Part shown: piece after piece, positions 1 to 6,843 of the stretch
Layout of the letters: each line of letters begins with the position of its first letter
How positions within the stretch are numbered: the first letter of the stretch is position 1
From: CAYONZ01 sp964405465
GTDB taxonomy: Bacteria; Bdellovibrionota; Bdellovibrionia; Bdellovibrionales; JAMPXM01
DNA length: 32,759 nucleotides
Assembly (NCBI GenBank): GCA_964405465.1
Contig: CAYONZ010000038.1
Location: 1 to 32,759 of the forward strand
Reading direction: 5' to 3'
Program-made: the position numbers and the translations under genes
Notes under the pieces: model-generated
Databases searched by the model: none
What the model was told of the DNA's origin: nothing
Seen by the model: only the letters and a program-made list of their open reading frames with translations

Positions 1-2
1 TG

Positions 3-356
3 CTTTCAGATTTCGTTGTTTCCGAGATAAAGAAACAAAGGCAGTCTCCAGTTCGTGGAGAGTACTTCGATAAAATTGCTGAAGTCGAATGTGACAAAAT
101 GACTCAGTTGACTCTGATCAATGACTTGACCTGTGAGAAAATTCCAAAGAACAAAGATGGTCTTTATAAATTGAAAATTTTTGGCGTGTTGCATTCCGAA
201 GTCGGAAAAAATGATGACGACACGGAGTATTCAATTATGCAGTTTGATCTTGTTGATAAAAAAACAGGCAACATCATGTGGGAAGTGACAAAATCTTATC
301 CGCCCCAATCGCAAAAATCCAACCAGTCTGCTGAAGCAAAGCGAAAAGCCGATTAA
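3..356 (+). CDS. C-terminal part of an LpoB-like lipoprotein (5' end outside window)
   Basis: The reading frame is open from the window edge to the stop, so only the last ~117 residues are seen and the start is missing. The segment YKLKIFGVLHSEVG, then YSIMQFDLVDKKTGNIMWE followed by a Lys, matches the end of the LpoB fold: G-x3-S, a short loop, Y-x4-F-x-L-x-D-x-KTG-x-I-x-W. In Enterobacteria LpoB is an outer-membrane lipoprotein that activates the peptidoglycan synthase PBP1B. The tail is polar and lysine-rich (SAEAKRKAD), and two Cys lie in the middle. The N-terminal lipobox cannot be checked here. The LpoB assignment rests only on this C-terminal pattern. A CsgG/DUF-type periplasmic protein of the same fold remains possible. 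Confidence 0.5.
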   Translation, partial: LSDFVVSEIKKQRQSPVRGEYFDKIAEVECDKMTQLTLINDLTCEKIPKNKDGLYKLKIFGVLHSEVGKNDDDTEYSIMQFDLVDKKTGNIMWEVTKSYPPQSQKSNQSAEAKRKAD

Positions 357-371
357 TTTAAACACGATTTG

Positions 372-399
372 TTGACACGTTTTCTTGAGGTGCTACGAT
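372..399 (+). promoter_or_regulatory. candidate sigma70 promoter for the secreted protein gene
   Basis: TTGACA at 372-377 is a perfect -35 box, followed by 16 bases and TACGAT (4 of 6 matches to the -10 consensus) at 394-399. It points toward the gene starting at 560, leaving an untranslated leader of about 150 bases. This rests on consensus matching only. Confidence 0.35.
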
Positions 400-406
400 C
401 GTTGCC

Positions 407-439
407 CACCTTAAGAATGAATGGTGTTTTTTTAAGGTG
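407..439. repeat. inverted repeat in the 5' leader
   Basis: CACCTTAA at 407-414 is the exact reverse complement of TTAAGGTG at 432-439, with a 17-base loop. Just downstream, CTAAAT/ATTTAG (505-518) and GAGATC/GATCTC (522-540) can form two more short hairpins ahead of the start at 560. The leader may be structured. No known riboswitch class is recognised. Confidence 0.35.
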
Positions 440-559
440 CCCCTAAAAGTCGAAGGCGGGCTCAATTTTACCATGCAGTTCACCAGGGCATGATTTTTCG
501 GAGCCTAAATAAATTTAGTTTGAGATCCCTAAGCGATCTCGATAGACGACGAGGTGGTT

Positions 560-1006
560 ATGTTTCGAATTTTCTTTTCTCGCACGCAAGCGGTGGTAGT
601 CGGTTTTCTTGTTGCTCTAGCCATTATCCCGGCTCGGGCAGATTATGGCATTGCTGCCGAAAAAGCATTTGCAGAAATTCATGAGGTGGCTCTTCGCTGT
701 ATCGTTCGCCCAGTGGTGTATTCTTCTAACGGCAAAAAAACTCTTTTGGCGCCGCAAAGCATTTGCCCAGAGGTCCAACAAGACTCATTTGCAAGTGTCA
801 CTATCCTGATGAACGGATACGCTTATCGAGCGGTCATTCAACCTTCAATTTATGCTGACAACGGGGATCTTGCGAATTTGTACTTGTACGATCATCGTGG
901 ACAAATAATTGCCCAGCGAAATAATATTCCTGCATTTGGCAATGTCCTCTACACGCTGATTGGAAGTCGCGAGAGGTTTGCTGAGCAGACTGTAATTGGT
1001 CAATAG
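560..1006 (+). CDS. secreted protein of unknown function
   Basis: A 148-residue product with a clear Sec signal: basic start MFRIFFSRTQ, hydrophobic core VVVGFLVALAII and cleavage near PARA-D. The ATG at 560 is chosen over an in-frame GTG at 554 because GAGG (551-554) lies five bases before it, while the GTG would overlap that site. The mature part holds two Cys (in LRCIVRP and SICPEV) that could form a disulfide in the periplasm, and it has a mixed, beta-rich composition. I do not recognise a family. It stands alone, with a 203-base leader region before it and about 150 bases before the phosphatase gene, so it is probably a single-gene transcript. Confidence 0.7.
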   Translation: MFRIFFSRTQAVVVGFLVALAIIPARADYGIAAEKAFAEIHEVALRCIVRPVVYSSNGKKTLLAPQSICPEVQQDSFASVTILMNGYAYRAVIQPSIYADNGDLANLYLYDHRGQIIAQRNNIPAFGNVLYTLIGSRERFAEQTVIGQ

Positions 1007-1105
1007 CGAGAAATGTTTTTTCTTTTCCCGTATCTCAGGGCATGATGGAGAGGGCAGTAAGCCCTAACTCATTCCGCTAGTCGTCTTTTGTTTTCCTAAT
1101 GAAAG

Positions 1106-1118
1106 TCACCTAAGGTGA
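1106..1118. promoter_or_regulatory. 13-base palindrome upstream of the phosphatase
   Basis: TCACCT-A-AGGTGA is perfectly symmetric and lies about 40 bases before the phosphatase start, where a repressor or activator site would be expected. The half-site resembles the arms of the inverted repeat at 407-439. The site may instead be a chance palindrome. Confidence 0.25.
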
Positions 1119-1154
1119 ATTTAACCAGGAATTTTAAGAGCGGATTTTAAAGAA

Positions 1155-2678
1155 ATGGTGAGAGAAATGGATAGAGAGATGTTTTTAAAGATCCGTTGCC
1201 TATTATTTACTTTTGTCGTGCCGATACTAATAAGTGCAAANNNNNNNNNNNNNNNNNNNNNNNNNNNNNNNNNNNNNNNNNNNNNNNNNNNNNNNNNNNN
1301 NNNNNNNNNNNNNNNNNNNNNNNNNNNNNNNNNNNNNNNNGGCGCCTATCCCTATAAAATGGGAATTCCAATTAACGAATGGTTTGATCGAACCACCGGA
1401 TCTGAAAGATATTGTGTTAGTGATTCTGAAAGTAAAATCGTGGGCGTGAGCGAATCCAAGTCTGAAGGAATATCTCCAAAAAATCTTTTGGCGACAACCG
1501 TGGGCGATGAGATGAAGGATGCCGGTTTAAAAGGGCAGGTGGTTGCAATGGCTCTTAAAGATCGCTCCGCAGTGCTGTTGGGCGGGCATCGTGCTGACCT
1601 TGCCTTTTGGCTTGATATGAATTCATTTTCATGGGTGAGCTCCAGTTTTTACCTGAAAGACAAAAAACTTCCACCTTGGATGGAAGCCATCAATAAAACA
1701 CTTCATAGTCGTAAAGGTGAGATCTATAAGTTTCAACCCACAGGAAAGTCTTCTGGTCGAAGTACCCCTGGCGATTTCGCTATAAAGGCGGTTGTGGGCT
1801 CCTATGATTCACTCAAGACACCCCTGGGTATTGAGTTGTCGACCGATGCGGCCATAGCAGCACAGCAGGCAATGAAACTGGGGCAAGGTCCTGCCACAGA
1901 TGTGATCGCGGTCAGCTATTCAACCCATGATCTCTTAGGGCATAAATTGGGGCCAAATGCTTTGGAGATGGAAGAAATGACGGTTGCTGAGGATCGATCT
2001 TTTGCGAAACTATTCAATCATTTGAAAAAAAATATTCCAGGTGGCTTGAAAAACGTCATGATTGTGCTAACGGCCGACCACGGCATGTCTCCGATGACTA
2101 CCACTTTGCAACAACACGGAATTGAGGCGGGCACAGTTGCAACTGAAGAGCTCAAAAACACCATGGAGTCCGCATTAAGCAAAAAATTCGGAGAAGCAAA
2201 AAATCAAAAATGGGTTCTTGCTGTTAAGTCTTTGAATTTTTATTTAAATCACGAGCTGGCTGAGTCTAAAAAAATTAAAATTTCTGAGGTCGAGGCCGAA
2301 GCCAAAAATTCTATCTTGAATACGAGAGGTCTGTATTCGGTATTTACGCGTTCTGAATTTGAACAAAAAAATCTGCCGCCCGGAAGCTATCAGAGACAGA
2401 TTCTCAAAGGCTATTTTCCAAAACGAAGTGGAGATGTTGTAGCCCTCTTACAGAGTTTTTTCGTTGAAGAGGGGGAGCCAACAAATCATATGACGGGCTA
2501 TGCCTATGATCGGTCTGTCCCACTTTTGATGTATGGGGCGGCTTTTAAAAAGGGAGTCTACGCCAATCAAGCTGAGGTCATAGATTTGGCACCGACATTG
2601 TCTTTTGTTTTAGGAGTACTGCCTCCGTCGCTGACCGATGGCCGTGTTTTGTCTGAAGCGCTGATTTCTCATAAGTGA
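1155..2678 (+). CDS. PafA-type alkaline phosphatase/phosphodiesterase, interrupted by an N gap
   Basis: A secreted metal-dependent phosphomonoesterase of the alkaline phosphatase superfamily (PafA/PhoV branch). A signal peptide (MFLKIRCLLFTFVVPILISA) precedes the gap. After it come the family's GAYPYKMGIPINEWFDR segment, the metal-binding STHDLLGH (about 1920-1943), TADHG (about 2070-2085) and a late His in NHMTGYAYD followed by VPLLMYG. The first Asp ligand and the Thr nucleophile would lie inside the 100-N run. Family spacing needs clearly more than the 34 residues allowed there, so the true gap is probably longer. The start is uncertain: ATG at 1155, 1167 and 1179 are all in frame, and the later two fit the signal peptide better. 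The 3' end overlaps its own terminator. Likely role: phosphate scavenging in the periplasm. Confidence 0.85.
   Translation: MVREMDREMFLKIRCLLFTFVVPILISAXXXXXXXXXXXXXXXXXXXXXXXXXXXXXXXXXXGAYPYKMGIPINEWFDRTTGSERYCVSDSESKIVGVSESKSEGISPKNLLATTVGDEMKDAGLKGQVVAMALKDRSAVLLGGHRADLAFWLDMNSFSWVSSSFYLKDKKLPPWMEAINKTLHSRKGEIYKFQPTGKSSGRSTPGDFAIKAVVGSYDSLKTPLGIELSTDAAIAAQQAMKLGQGPATDVIAVSYSTHDLLGHKLGPNALEMEEMTVAEDRSFAKLFNHLKKNIPGGLKNVMIVLTADHGMSPMTTTLQQHGIEAGTVATEELKNTMESALSKKFGEAKNQKWVLAVKSLNFYLNHELAESKKIKISEVEAEAKNSILNTRGLYSVFTRSEFEQKNLPPGSYQRQILKGYFPKRSGDVVALLQSFFVEEGEPTNHMTGYAYDRSVPLLMYGAAFKKGVYANQAEVIDLAPTLSFVLGVLPPSLTDGRVLSEALISHK
1241..1340. other. assembly gap (100 N) inside the phosphatase gene
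   Basis: Exactly 100 N, the same length as three other gaps in this window, so it is most likely a placeholder of unknown true size. The missing part should carry the phosphatase nucleophile region. Confidence 0.95.
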
Positions 2679-2697
2679 TCAGCGCTTAGGTTTTTAA
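2656..2697 (+). terminator. Rho-independent terminator overlapping the phosphatase 3' end
   Basis: AAGCGCTGAT (2656-2665) pairs perfectly with ATCAGCGCTT (2678-2687) across a 12-base loop and is followed by a T-rich stretch (2691-2700). The left arm and loop lie inside the last codons of the phosphatase gene. Confidence 0.75.
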
Positions 2698-2707
2698 TTT
2701 AGTCTGT

Positions 2708-3241
2708 TTAGTAGTTACAGTTCGTTTGGCGGTTAAATTGAAGGCGTTGAAGATCGTATCCTTGTGAGAGAAGTCGTTCTTCAATTTTTTTCAAATCTCG
2801 TGCTTCAAGCTGAGGCGTTCGACTCAGAATCCATAGATATTTTCGTGTCGGCTCTCCAACGACCGCATATTCATAGTTTGGCCCGAGATCAATGATCCAA
2901 TATTTCCCCGTGAATGGCCAAAAAAAGCGGACCTTCAATTTGGCATTTGTTTCTTTGTCGGTCACCCAGGCTCGAGCCGTGGCGATCCTCTCTTCTCCAG
3001 ATTTTTTGTCAATGCATCTATTCAACACATCGATATCGTTGTCAGTTCGCAAAGAGTACTTAGCCGTGGTGCACTCGCAATCGTTTTGAAACCAAGCCGG
3101 AAAGCTAGCAACCTCATACCATCGCCCAAGGTAGCGAGCTAGGTCCACTGAAGCAACTGTTTCAAGGGGTTTCATCTGATTCGTTGCCTGAACCGACGAG
3201 CATCCTGACAATAAAAATAAAGATAGAATGAGTGATTTCAT
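2708..3241 (-). CDS. blc: bacterial lipocalin, outer-membrane lipoprotein (Blc)
   Basis: A 177-residue lipoprotein. The signal MKSLILSLFLLSGC ends in a lipobox with the lipidated Cys at residue 14. The mature protein has the lipocalin signature GRWYEVASFP (about 39-48) and the later conserved blocks (RFFWPFTGKYWIIDLG, YAVVGEPTRKYLWILSRTP). Length and motifs fit Blc, a small beta-barrel anchored in the outer membrane that binds lysophospholipids and fatty acids in E. coli. The start is supported by an AGGGA site seven bases upstream. It converges with the phosphatase gene, sharing the 29-base spacer with its terminator, and diverges from maf. Extra Cys residues (ECTT, NRC, TNC) could give disulfides. 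Confidence 0.93.
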   Translation of the reverse strand: MKSLILSLFLLSGCSSVQATNQMKPLETVASVDLARYLGRWYEVASFPAWFQNDCECTTAKYSLRTDNDIDVLNRCIDKKSGEERIATARAWVTDKETNAKLKVRFFWPFTGKYWIIDLGPNYEYAVVGEPTRKYLWILSRTPQLEARDLKKIEERLLSQGYDLQRLQFNRQTNCNY

Positions 3242-3298
3242 GATTTAATCCCTTTCTTTTTTTAAGTGCAAACGCAGTTCTGATTTCGATGCCGCATA

Positions 3299-3313
3299 TT
3301 TGTACTATACAAA
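3299..3313. promoter_or_regulatory. palindrome in the blc-maf divergent region
   Basis: TTTGTA-CTA-TACAAA is symmetric. A second palindrome with the same core, TTGTACAA, lies at 3400-3407, 28 bases before the maf start. Two related sites in one 193-base divergent region could be operators for a shared regulator. The low-complexity AT content makes chance plausible. Confidence 0.25.
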
Positions 3314-3434
3314 TAATGTCATTAAAAACACAATTTGGCAGCTGTTTTTTTAAAAAAATGAGCAAATTCTTAAAGGCGTCGTTGATCCTCTGCAGAAGAT
3401 TGTACAAATTCTCGATAGAAAGGTAGATTGGGGC

Positions 3435-4007
3435 ATGAGGATTATTCTAGCAAGTCAAAGTCTGGCGCGCCGGCGACTTTTAAAAAAATTGGGTTATCGT
3501 TTTCAGTCGGTGCCGTCACAAATCGATGAAGCAAAATTTAAAAAACAAATTAAAGATCCAAGAAAATTGGTGAGAGCTCTTGCCAAAGAAAAAGCCTGCG
3601 TGATTCAAAATTTGTATCCAGACGCTTTAGTGATTGGTAGCGATCAGACTCTTGTCTGTGGTCATCAAATATTTGATAAGCCGGGCACGTTTAAAAATGC
3701 GATGAAACAGCTTAAAACACTTTCTGGGCAAACAGCAGAGTTATTAACGGCCGTCGAGGTGCGAACTCCAAATAGTCATTACAGTTTTTTGGATGTCTGC
3801 CGAATTGAATTTCGACATCTAGGTCGAGATGAAATTAAACAGTATGTCTTGCGTGACAAGCCACTTGAATGCGCTGGAAGTTTTCGATTCGAAGGAACCG
3901 CCGTCAACCTTTTTGCAAATCTAGCGACGAAAGATCCGTCGGCAATTGAGGGCTTGCCGTTAATTCGCCTGGCTGCAGTCTTGCGAAAAATCTATTCAAG
4001 CAATTAA
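3435..4007 (+). CDS. Maf-family nucleotide pyrophosphatase, YceF (m7GTP) subgroup
   Basis: A 190-residue cytoplasmic Maf/HAM1-fold enzyme that hydrolyses non-canonical or excess nucleoside triphosphates to the monophosphate. It begins with the family's phosphate-binding motif, ILASQSLARRRLLKKLG. The central motif is IGSDQTLV, where the dTTP/UTP subgroup (YhdE) would have ADT, and a later block reads CAGSFRFEG. Both are marks of the YceF subgroup, which in E. coli prefers 7-methyl-GTP. The catalytic Asp is in GSDQ. The ATG has a weak GATTGGGG site before it. It is followed by a strong terminator and so is probably a single-gene transcript. Confidence 0.9.
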   Translation: MRIILASQSLARRRLLKKLGYRFQSVPSQIDEAKFKKQIKDPRKLVRALAKEKACVIQNLYPDALVIGSDQTLVCGHQIFDKPGTFKNAMKQLKTLSGQTAELLTAVEVRTPNSHYSFLDVCRIEFRHLGRDEIKQYVLRDKPLECAGSFRFEGTAVNLFANLATKDPSAIEGLPLIRLAAVLRKIYSSN

Positions 4008-4039
4008 AAAAAGCACACTGTTTTATCAGTGTGCTTTTT
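4008..4039 (+). terminator. Rho-independent terminator after maf
   Basis: A perfect 13-base stem (4008-4020 with 4027-4039; core AGCACACTG/CAGTGTGCT) with a six-base loop. The right arm ends in a T run, and the structure begins one base after the maf stop. Confidence 0.85.
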
Positions 4040-4084
4040 AAAAGTATATTTTTTTGAGAAGCTTCTTTAGAAAAAGCAGCCCAC

Positions 4085-4122
4085 AAAAGTAAAGGCTATT
4101 CAATTGAATAGCCTTTACTTTT
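4085..4122 (-). terminator. terminator after the FKBP gene (symmetric, may act both ways)
   Basis: Positions 4085-4103 and 4104-4122 are perfect reverse complements (19 bases each, core AAAGGCTATTCAA). On the minus strand this lies six bases past the FKBP stop, and each arm ends in A4/T4, so it can also stop leftover maf transcripts. Confidence 0.8.
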
Positions 4123-4128
4123 CTCGTA

Positions 4129-4896
4129 TCACTTCTTCTTTTTCTTGTCTGGAGCTGGTTTGCCTGCTCCGCCCATACCGTGACCCATTTCTCCCATTGG
4201 AGGCACAGGTTCACCTGCAGAAACTTTAATCAACTCAACTTCAAAAAGAAGTACCGAGTTTCCAGGAATCACTGGTGGATTTCCTTGTGGCCCATAGGCA
4301 AGATCTGACGGGATAGTTAATTTCCACTTTGAACCTTCTTTCATCAGAGTCAACGCCTCGGTCCAACCTTTAATGACTGATCCTTCATTCAACTGAAATT
4401 CAAAAGGCTCTTTGCGATCAACTGAGCTATCGAATTTCTTTCCGTCGATCAAAGTCCCTGTATAATGAACTTTTACTTTGTCACCAATTTTAGCCATAGG
4501 ACCCGTGCCCTCAGTGATGACTTCATATTGAAGACCTGAGCTCGTGGTTTTTACATTGGCCTTTTCTTTATTTTTAGCTAGGTAATCAGAGCCTTCTTTT
4601 TTGCCTTTTTCACTCTGCTCTTCCATTTTCTTCATCAGCATTTCTTGAACTTTGCCCATAGCCGCACGAAACTCTTCGGTCTTCAATCGTTTTTCTTTGC
4701 CTTCAAGTGCTTCTTGAATGCCAGAAAGGTAAGCCTCTTTATTTAGGTCAATTGGTGCACCTTTGAATTGTGAGCCTGCTTGAAAACCCATTTCATAGCT
4801 AACTTTGTCCAAATCTGAATCCAATTTTGCTCCACCCTTGCATCCAGAAACAGTCGCCGCAAATGCCACTACGGCTACAACAAACCCATACTTCAT
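4129..4896 (-). CDS. FKBP-type peptidyl-prolyl isomerase, lipoprotein (FkpA/Mip-like)
   Basis: A 255-residue periplasmic folding catalyst. A signal peptide ends in the lipobox VSGC (Cys19). Residues ~25-110 are the helical FKBP_N dimerisation region (DKVSYEMGFQAGSQF, then a charged coiled stretch). Residues ~118-226 are the FKBP isomerase domain, with VHYTGTLIDGKKFDSS, GSVIKGWTEAL and the AYGPQGNPPVIPGNS loop, followed by LLFEVELI. After it comes an unusual Met/Gly/Pro-rich tail that ends in a run of five lysines and may touch envelope polymers or bind metal through its Met and His. GAAGGAGAT stands before the ATG, and a good promoter lies at 4945-4972. E. coli FkpA is soluble, so the lipid anchor makes it more like Legionella Mip-type or other lipoprotein FKBPs. 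Confidence 0.92.
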   Translation of the reverse strand: MKYGFVVAVVAFAATVSGCKGGAKLDSDLDKVSYEMGFQAGSQFKGAPIDLNKEAYLSGIQEALEGKEKRLKTEEFRAAMGKVQEMLMKKMEEQSEKGKKEGSDYLAKNKEKANVKTTSSGLQYEVITEGTGPMAKIGDKVKVHYTGTLIDGKKFDSSVDRKEPFEFQLNEGSVIKGWTEALTLMKEGSKWKLTIPSDLAYGPQGNPPVIPGNSVLLFEVELIKVSAGEPVPPMGEMGHGMGGAGKPAPDKKKKK

Positions 4897-4944
4897 TGCA
4901 TCTCCTTCAAGGCCTTTGCTGGCCTGTTGATTATTCTTTGCATG

Positions 4945-4972
4945 ATTGTACTGAATTAAGACTTGATGTCAG
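4945..4972 (-). promoter_or_regulatory. sigma70-type promoter of the FKBP gene
   Basis: On the minus strand CTGACA (-35, 5/6) and TACAAT (-10, 5/6) are separated by 16 bases, about 50 bases upstream of the start codon. Confidence 0.55.
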
Positions 4973-5090
4973 GTAAAATCTTTAGAAAATTAGGGTGTAT
5001 CCACAAATGCTCGTGCGGTTCGACCAAATGAGGATACTCACTAAATATGAATGCGATCACTCCACTTTTCAGTAGTGTAAGGAGAACCCA

Positions 5091-5735
5091 ATGCCAAAGA
5101 AAAAGACAAAATCGGATCGAAAAACTGCAGGGAAATCTAAATTGCTAGCAACTTTAGGTGGCAATGATTTCTCTGCAATAAAAACCGCCAAGAAAAAAGT
5201 GACTAAAAAAGTAGCGAAGTCGGTAAAAATCGCGTCCCCCAAAAAAACTGCTGAAAATGCAGGATCCGCCACTGAAACATCTGCAGCAATTTCACTTCCT
5301 GATTTTTTCATCGAGGCCACATCCGGCAGCAAAATCAACCTCAAAGAACTCAAGGGTAAGGTCGTCGTGCTTTATTTTTATCCGAAAGACAAAACGCCAG
5401 GATGCACACTCGAGGGACGTGATTTTTCCAAACTTCATAAAAAATTTCGCAATTTGAATGCAGAGATTTTTGGAGTTTCACGCGACACGGTTAAGATGCA
5501 CGAAAGCTTCAAGTCTCAAGAGTGTTTTTCTTTTGAATTGCTTTCTGATAGCGATGAAAGGCTCTGTCGACACTTTGATGTGATCAAGCCCAAAAACATG
5601 TATGGCAAAACAGTGATCGGGATCGAACGTTCCACATTTGTATTTAATAAAGATCATGTGCTGGTTAAAAGTTGGCGCAAGGTCAAGGTGGACGGTCACG
5701 CCAATGAAGTATTGAAATTCATTGAATCGCTTTAA
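5091..5735 (+). CDS. bcp: Bcp/PrxQ-type peroxiredoxin with lysine-rich N-terminal extension
   Basis: A thiol peroxidase that reduces H2O2 and organic peroxides. The conserved domain starts near residue 68 (ISLPDFFIEATSGSKINL) and contains VVLYFYPKDKTPGCT with the peroxidatic Cys105, followed by FGVSRD, LLSDSD and the late ERSTFVF strand. E. coli Bcp has a resolving Cys five residues after the peroxidatic one. Here that position is Arg110. Cys145 or Cys159 may resolve instead, as PrxQ variants with a distant resolving Cys are known. The first ~65 residues are Lys/Ala/Ser-rich (repeats like AKKKVTKKVAKSVK), resembling a histone H1-type tail and absent from ordinary Bcp (~155 aa). AAGGAG six bases before the ATG supports translation of the tail. 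The stop shares TTAA with the convergent dioxygenase gene. Confidence 0.9.
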   Translation: MPKKKTKSDRKTAGKSKLLATLGGNDFSAIKTAKKKVTKKVAKSVKIASPKKTAENAGSATETSAAISLPDFFIEATSGSKINLKELKGKVVVLYFYPKDKTPGCTLEGRDFSKLHKKFRNLNAEIFGVSRDTVKMHESFKSQECFSFELLSDSDERLCRHFDVIKPKNMYGKTVIGIERSTFVFNKDHVLVKSWRKVKVDGHANEVLKFIESL

Positions 5736-6823
5736 GTTTTTCGCTGATGTGAAAAATCAAGCTGCGATTGAACGGCTCTGGGTAATGCGGGCAACTTCGA
5801 TCTCGGAATAAAAAAGGTTGTCAGCTGAAAGAGATCGTTGAAGATACGATGTCTTTCAGTTGCGTCCTTCAGGTATTGGTGTCCAGAAGATCCTCCGGTT
5901 CCAATTTTGGAACCGAGCATTCGTTGAGCCATTAAGGCATGGCGATATCGCCAAGTGGTCAATAGCTCGTCCATATTTTGAAGTCCCACGATCACTCTAA
6001 ATGGCATATGCAAAATAGGCTGGTCCCGGTAGAGTTGAATGAAGAGTGCGGCTTGAATTGCCTTAAAGGACAGGCGCCAGGTTCCAGATTTTTTAAGCTC
6101 CTCATGACGGTCAACATCAAATAATGCATTAAATGTTTCTTGATGCCTTTTGATTTCATTTATGTTTTGTATTTTTTGTTCCTCTTGCAAAAGTGGATGC
6201 TGCTGAATGGTATGTATGTCGTCTTCAAACATGCGTTTCGCAGCATCTTGATAGACTTTCCAAAATGCAAAATTTTGCGATTCCAAAAAAGGAGTTCGAG
6301 CCAACCATCGATCGACCAACTCAAACAGAGATGGTTGCTGCTCAGCCTGGAGAATCTGGTTACGTTCGTCTTGTTTCAACATTGAGGTGTATGGCATTTT
6401 ATTAAAACTCAGGCGTGAAGTCGGCTTGAGCCCCAATTTGTTTTCAAGCAAACGAAATTGTACACTCTGAAATCCAGAGGCCGGAAAAAGCATGTCACGA
6501 AAATCCAAAAAGTCGAGGGGAGTCATTGTTTCAAGAATTGTGATTTGTTGAGTTAACACCTTAATTATTTCGTTGATCCGTTCAATTCGCGAGACCGCAA
6601 TACCCATTGACGATTCATCTACGTGTTCTCCTGCAAAAAGCTCAAGAACAGAGTCGACCTCAAACAAAACCTGTTTAAACCAGAGTTCGTAGGTCTGATG
6701 TGTAATAATGAACAAGAGTTCATCGTGGGCCTTTACGCCAAACAGATCGCTTCGCGTCTGTTGTGCAGATAAGATTTTTTCAATTTGAAGGTAATCCGAA
6801 TAACCAATGGCTGGATATTTCAT
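5732..6823 (-). CDS. tryptophan 2,3-dioxygenase (long, eukaryote-type spacing)
   Basis: A heme enzyme that opens the indole ring of L-Trp to N-formylkynurenine, the first step of the kynurenine route. Signature blocks: ELLFIITHQTYELWFKQ with active-site His42, PLDFLDFRDMLFPASGFQS with substrate-binding Phe105 and Arg109, WRYRHALM with the probable heme-ligand His295, and GTGGSSG (308-314). The distance between the two His is 253 residues. In human TDO it is 252 (His76-His328) and in the Xanthomonas enzyme 185 (His55-His240), so this protein carries the insertion typical of eukaryotic TDO. AAGGAG stands five bases before the ATG. It is the last gene of a minus-strand unit, 20 bases after the PLP-enzyme gene. 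The standard symbol is kynA or tdo2. Confidence 0.95.
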   Translation of the reverse strand: MKYPAIGYSDYLQIEKILSAQQTRSDLFGVKAHDELLFIITHQTYELWFKQVLFEVDSVLELFAGEHVDESSMGIAVSRIERINEIIKVLTQQITILETMTPLDFLDFRDMLFPASGFQSVQFRLLENKLGLKPTSRLSFNKMPYTSMLKQDERNQILQAEQQPSLFELVDRWLARTPFLESQNFAFWKVYQDAAKRMFEDDIHTIQQHPLLQEEQKIQNINEIKRHQETFNALFDVDRHEELKKSGTWRLSFKAIQAALFIQLYRDQPILHMPFRVIVGLQNMDELLTTWRYRHALMAQRMLGSKIGTGGSSGHQYLKDATERHRIFNDLFQLTTFFIPRSKLPALPRAVQSQLDFSHQRKT

Positions 6824-6843
6824 AGGTCTCCTTTTTCTAGATC

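Noticed and set aside
3162..3407. 81-codon minus-strand frame overlapping the blc start
   Set aside because: It runs antisense to nothing useful, overlaps the blc signal peptide in another frame and the promoter region, and has no ribosome-binding site.
4994..5006. DnaA-box-like GTATCCACA
   Set aside because: A single site with one mismatch. No cluster, AT-rich unwinding element or dnaA/dnaN neighbours support an origin.
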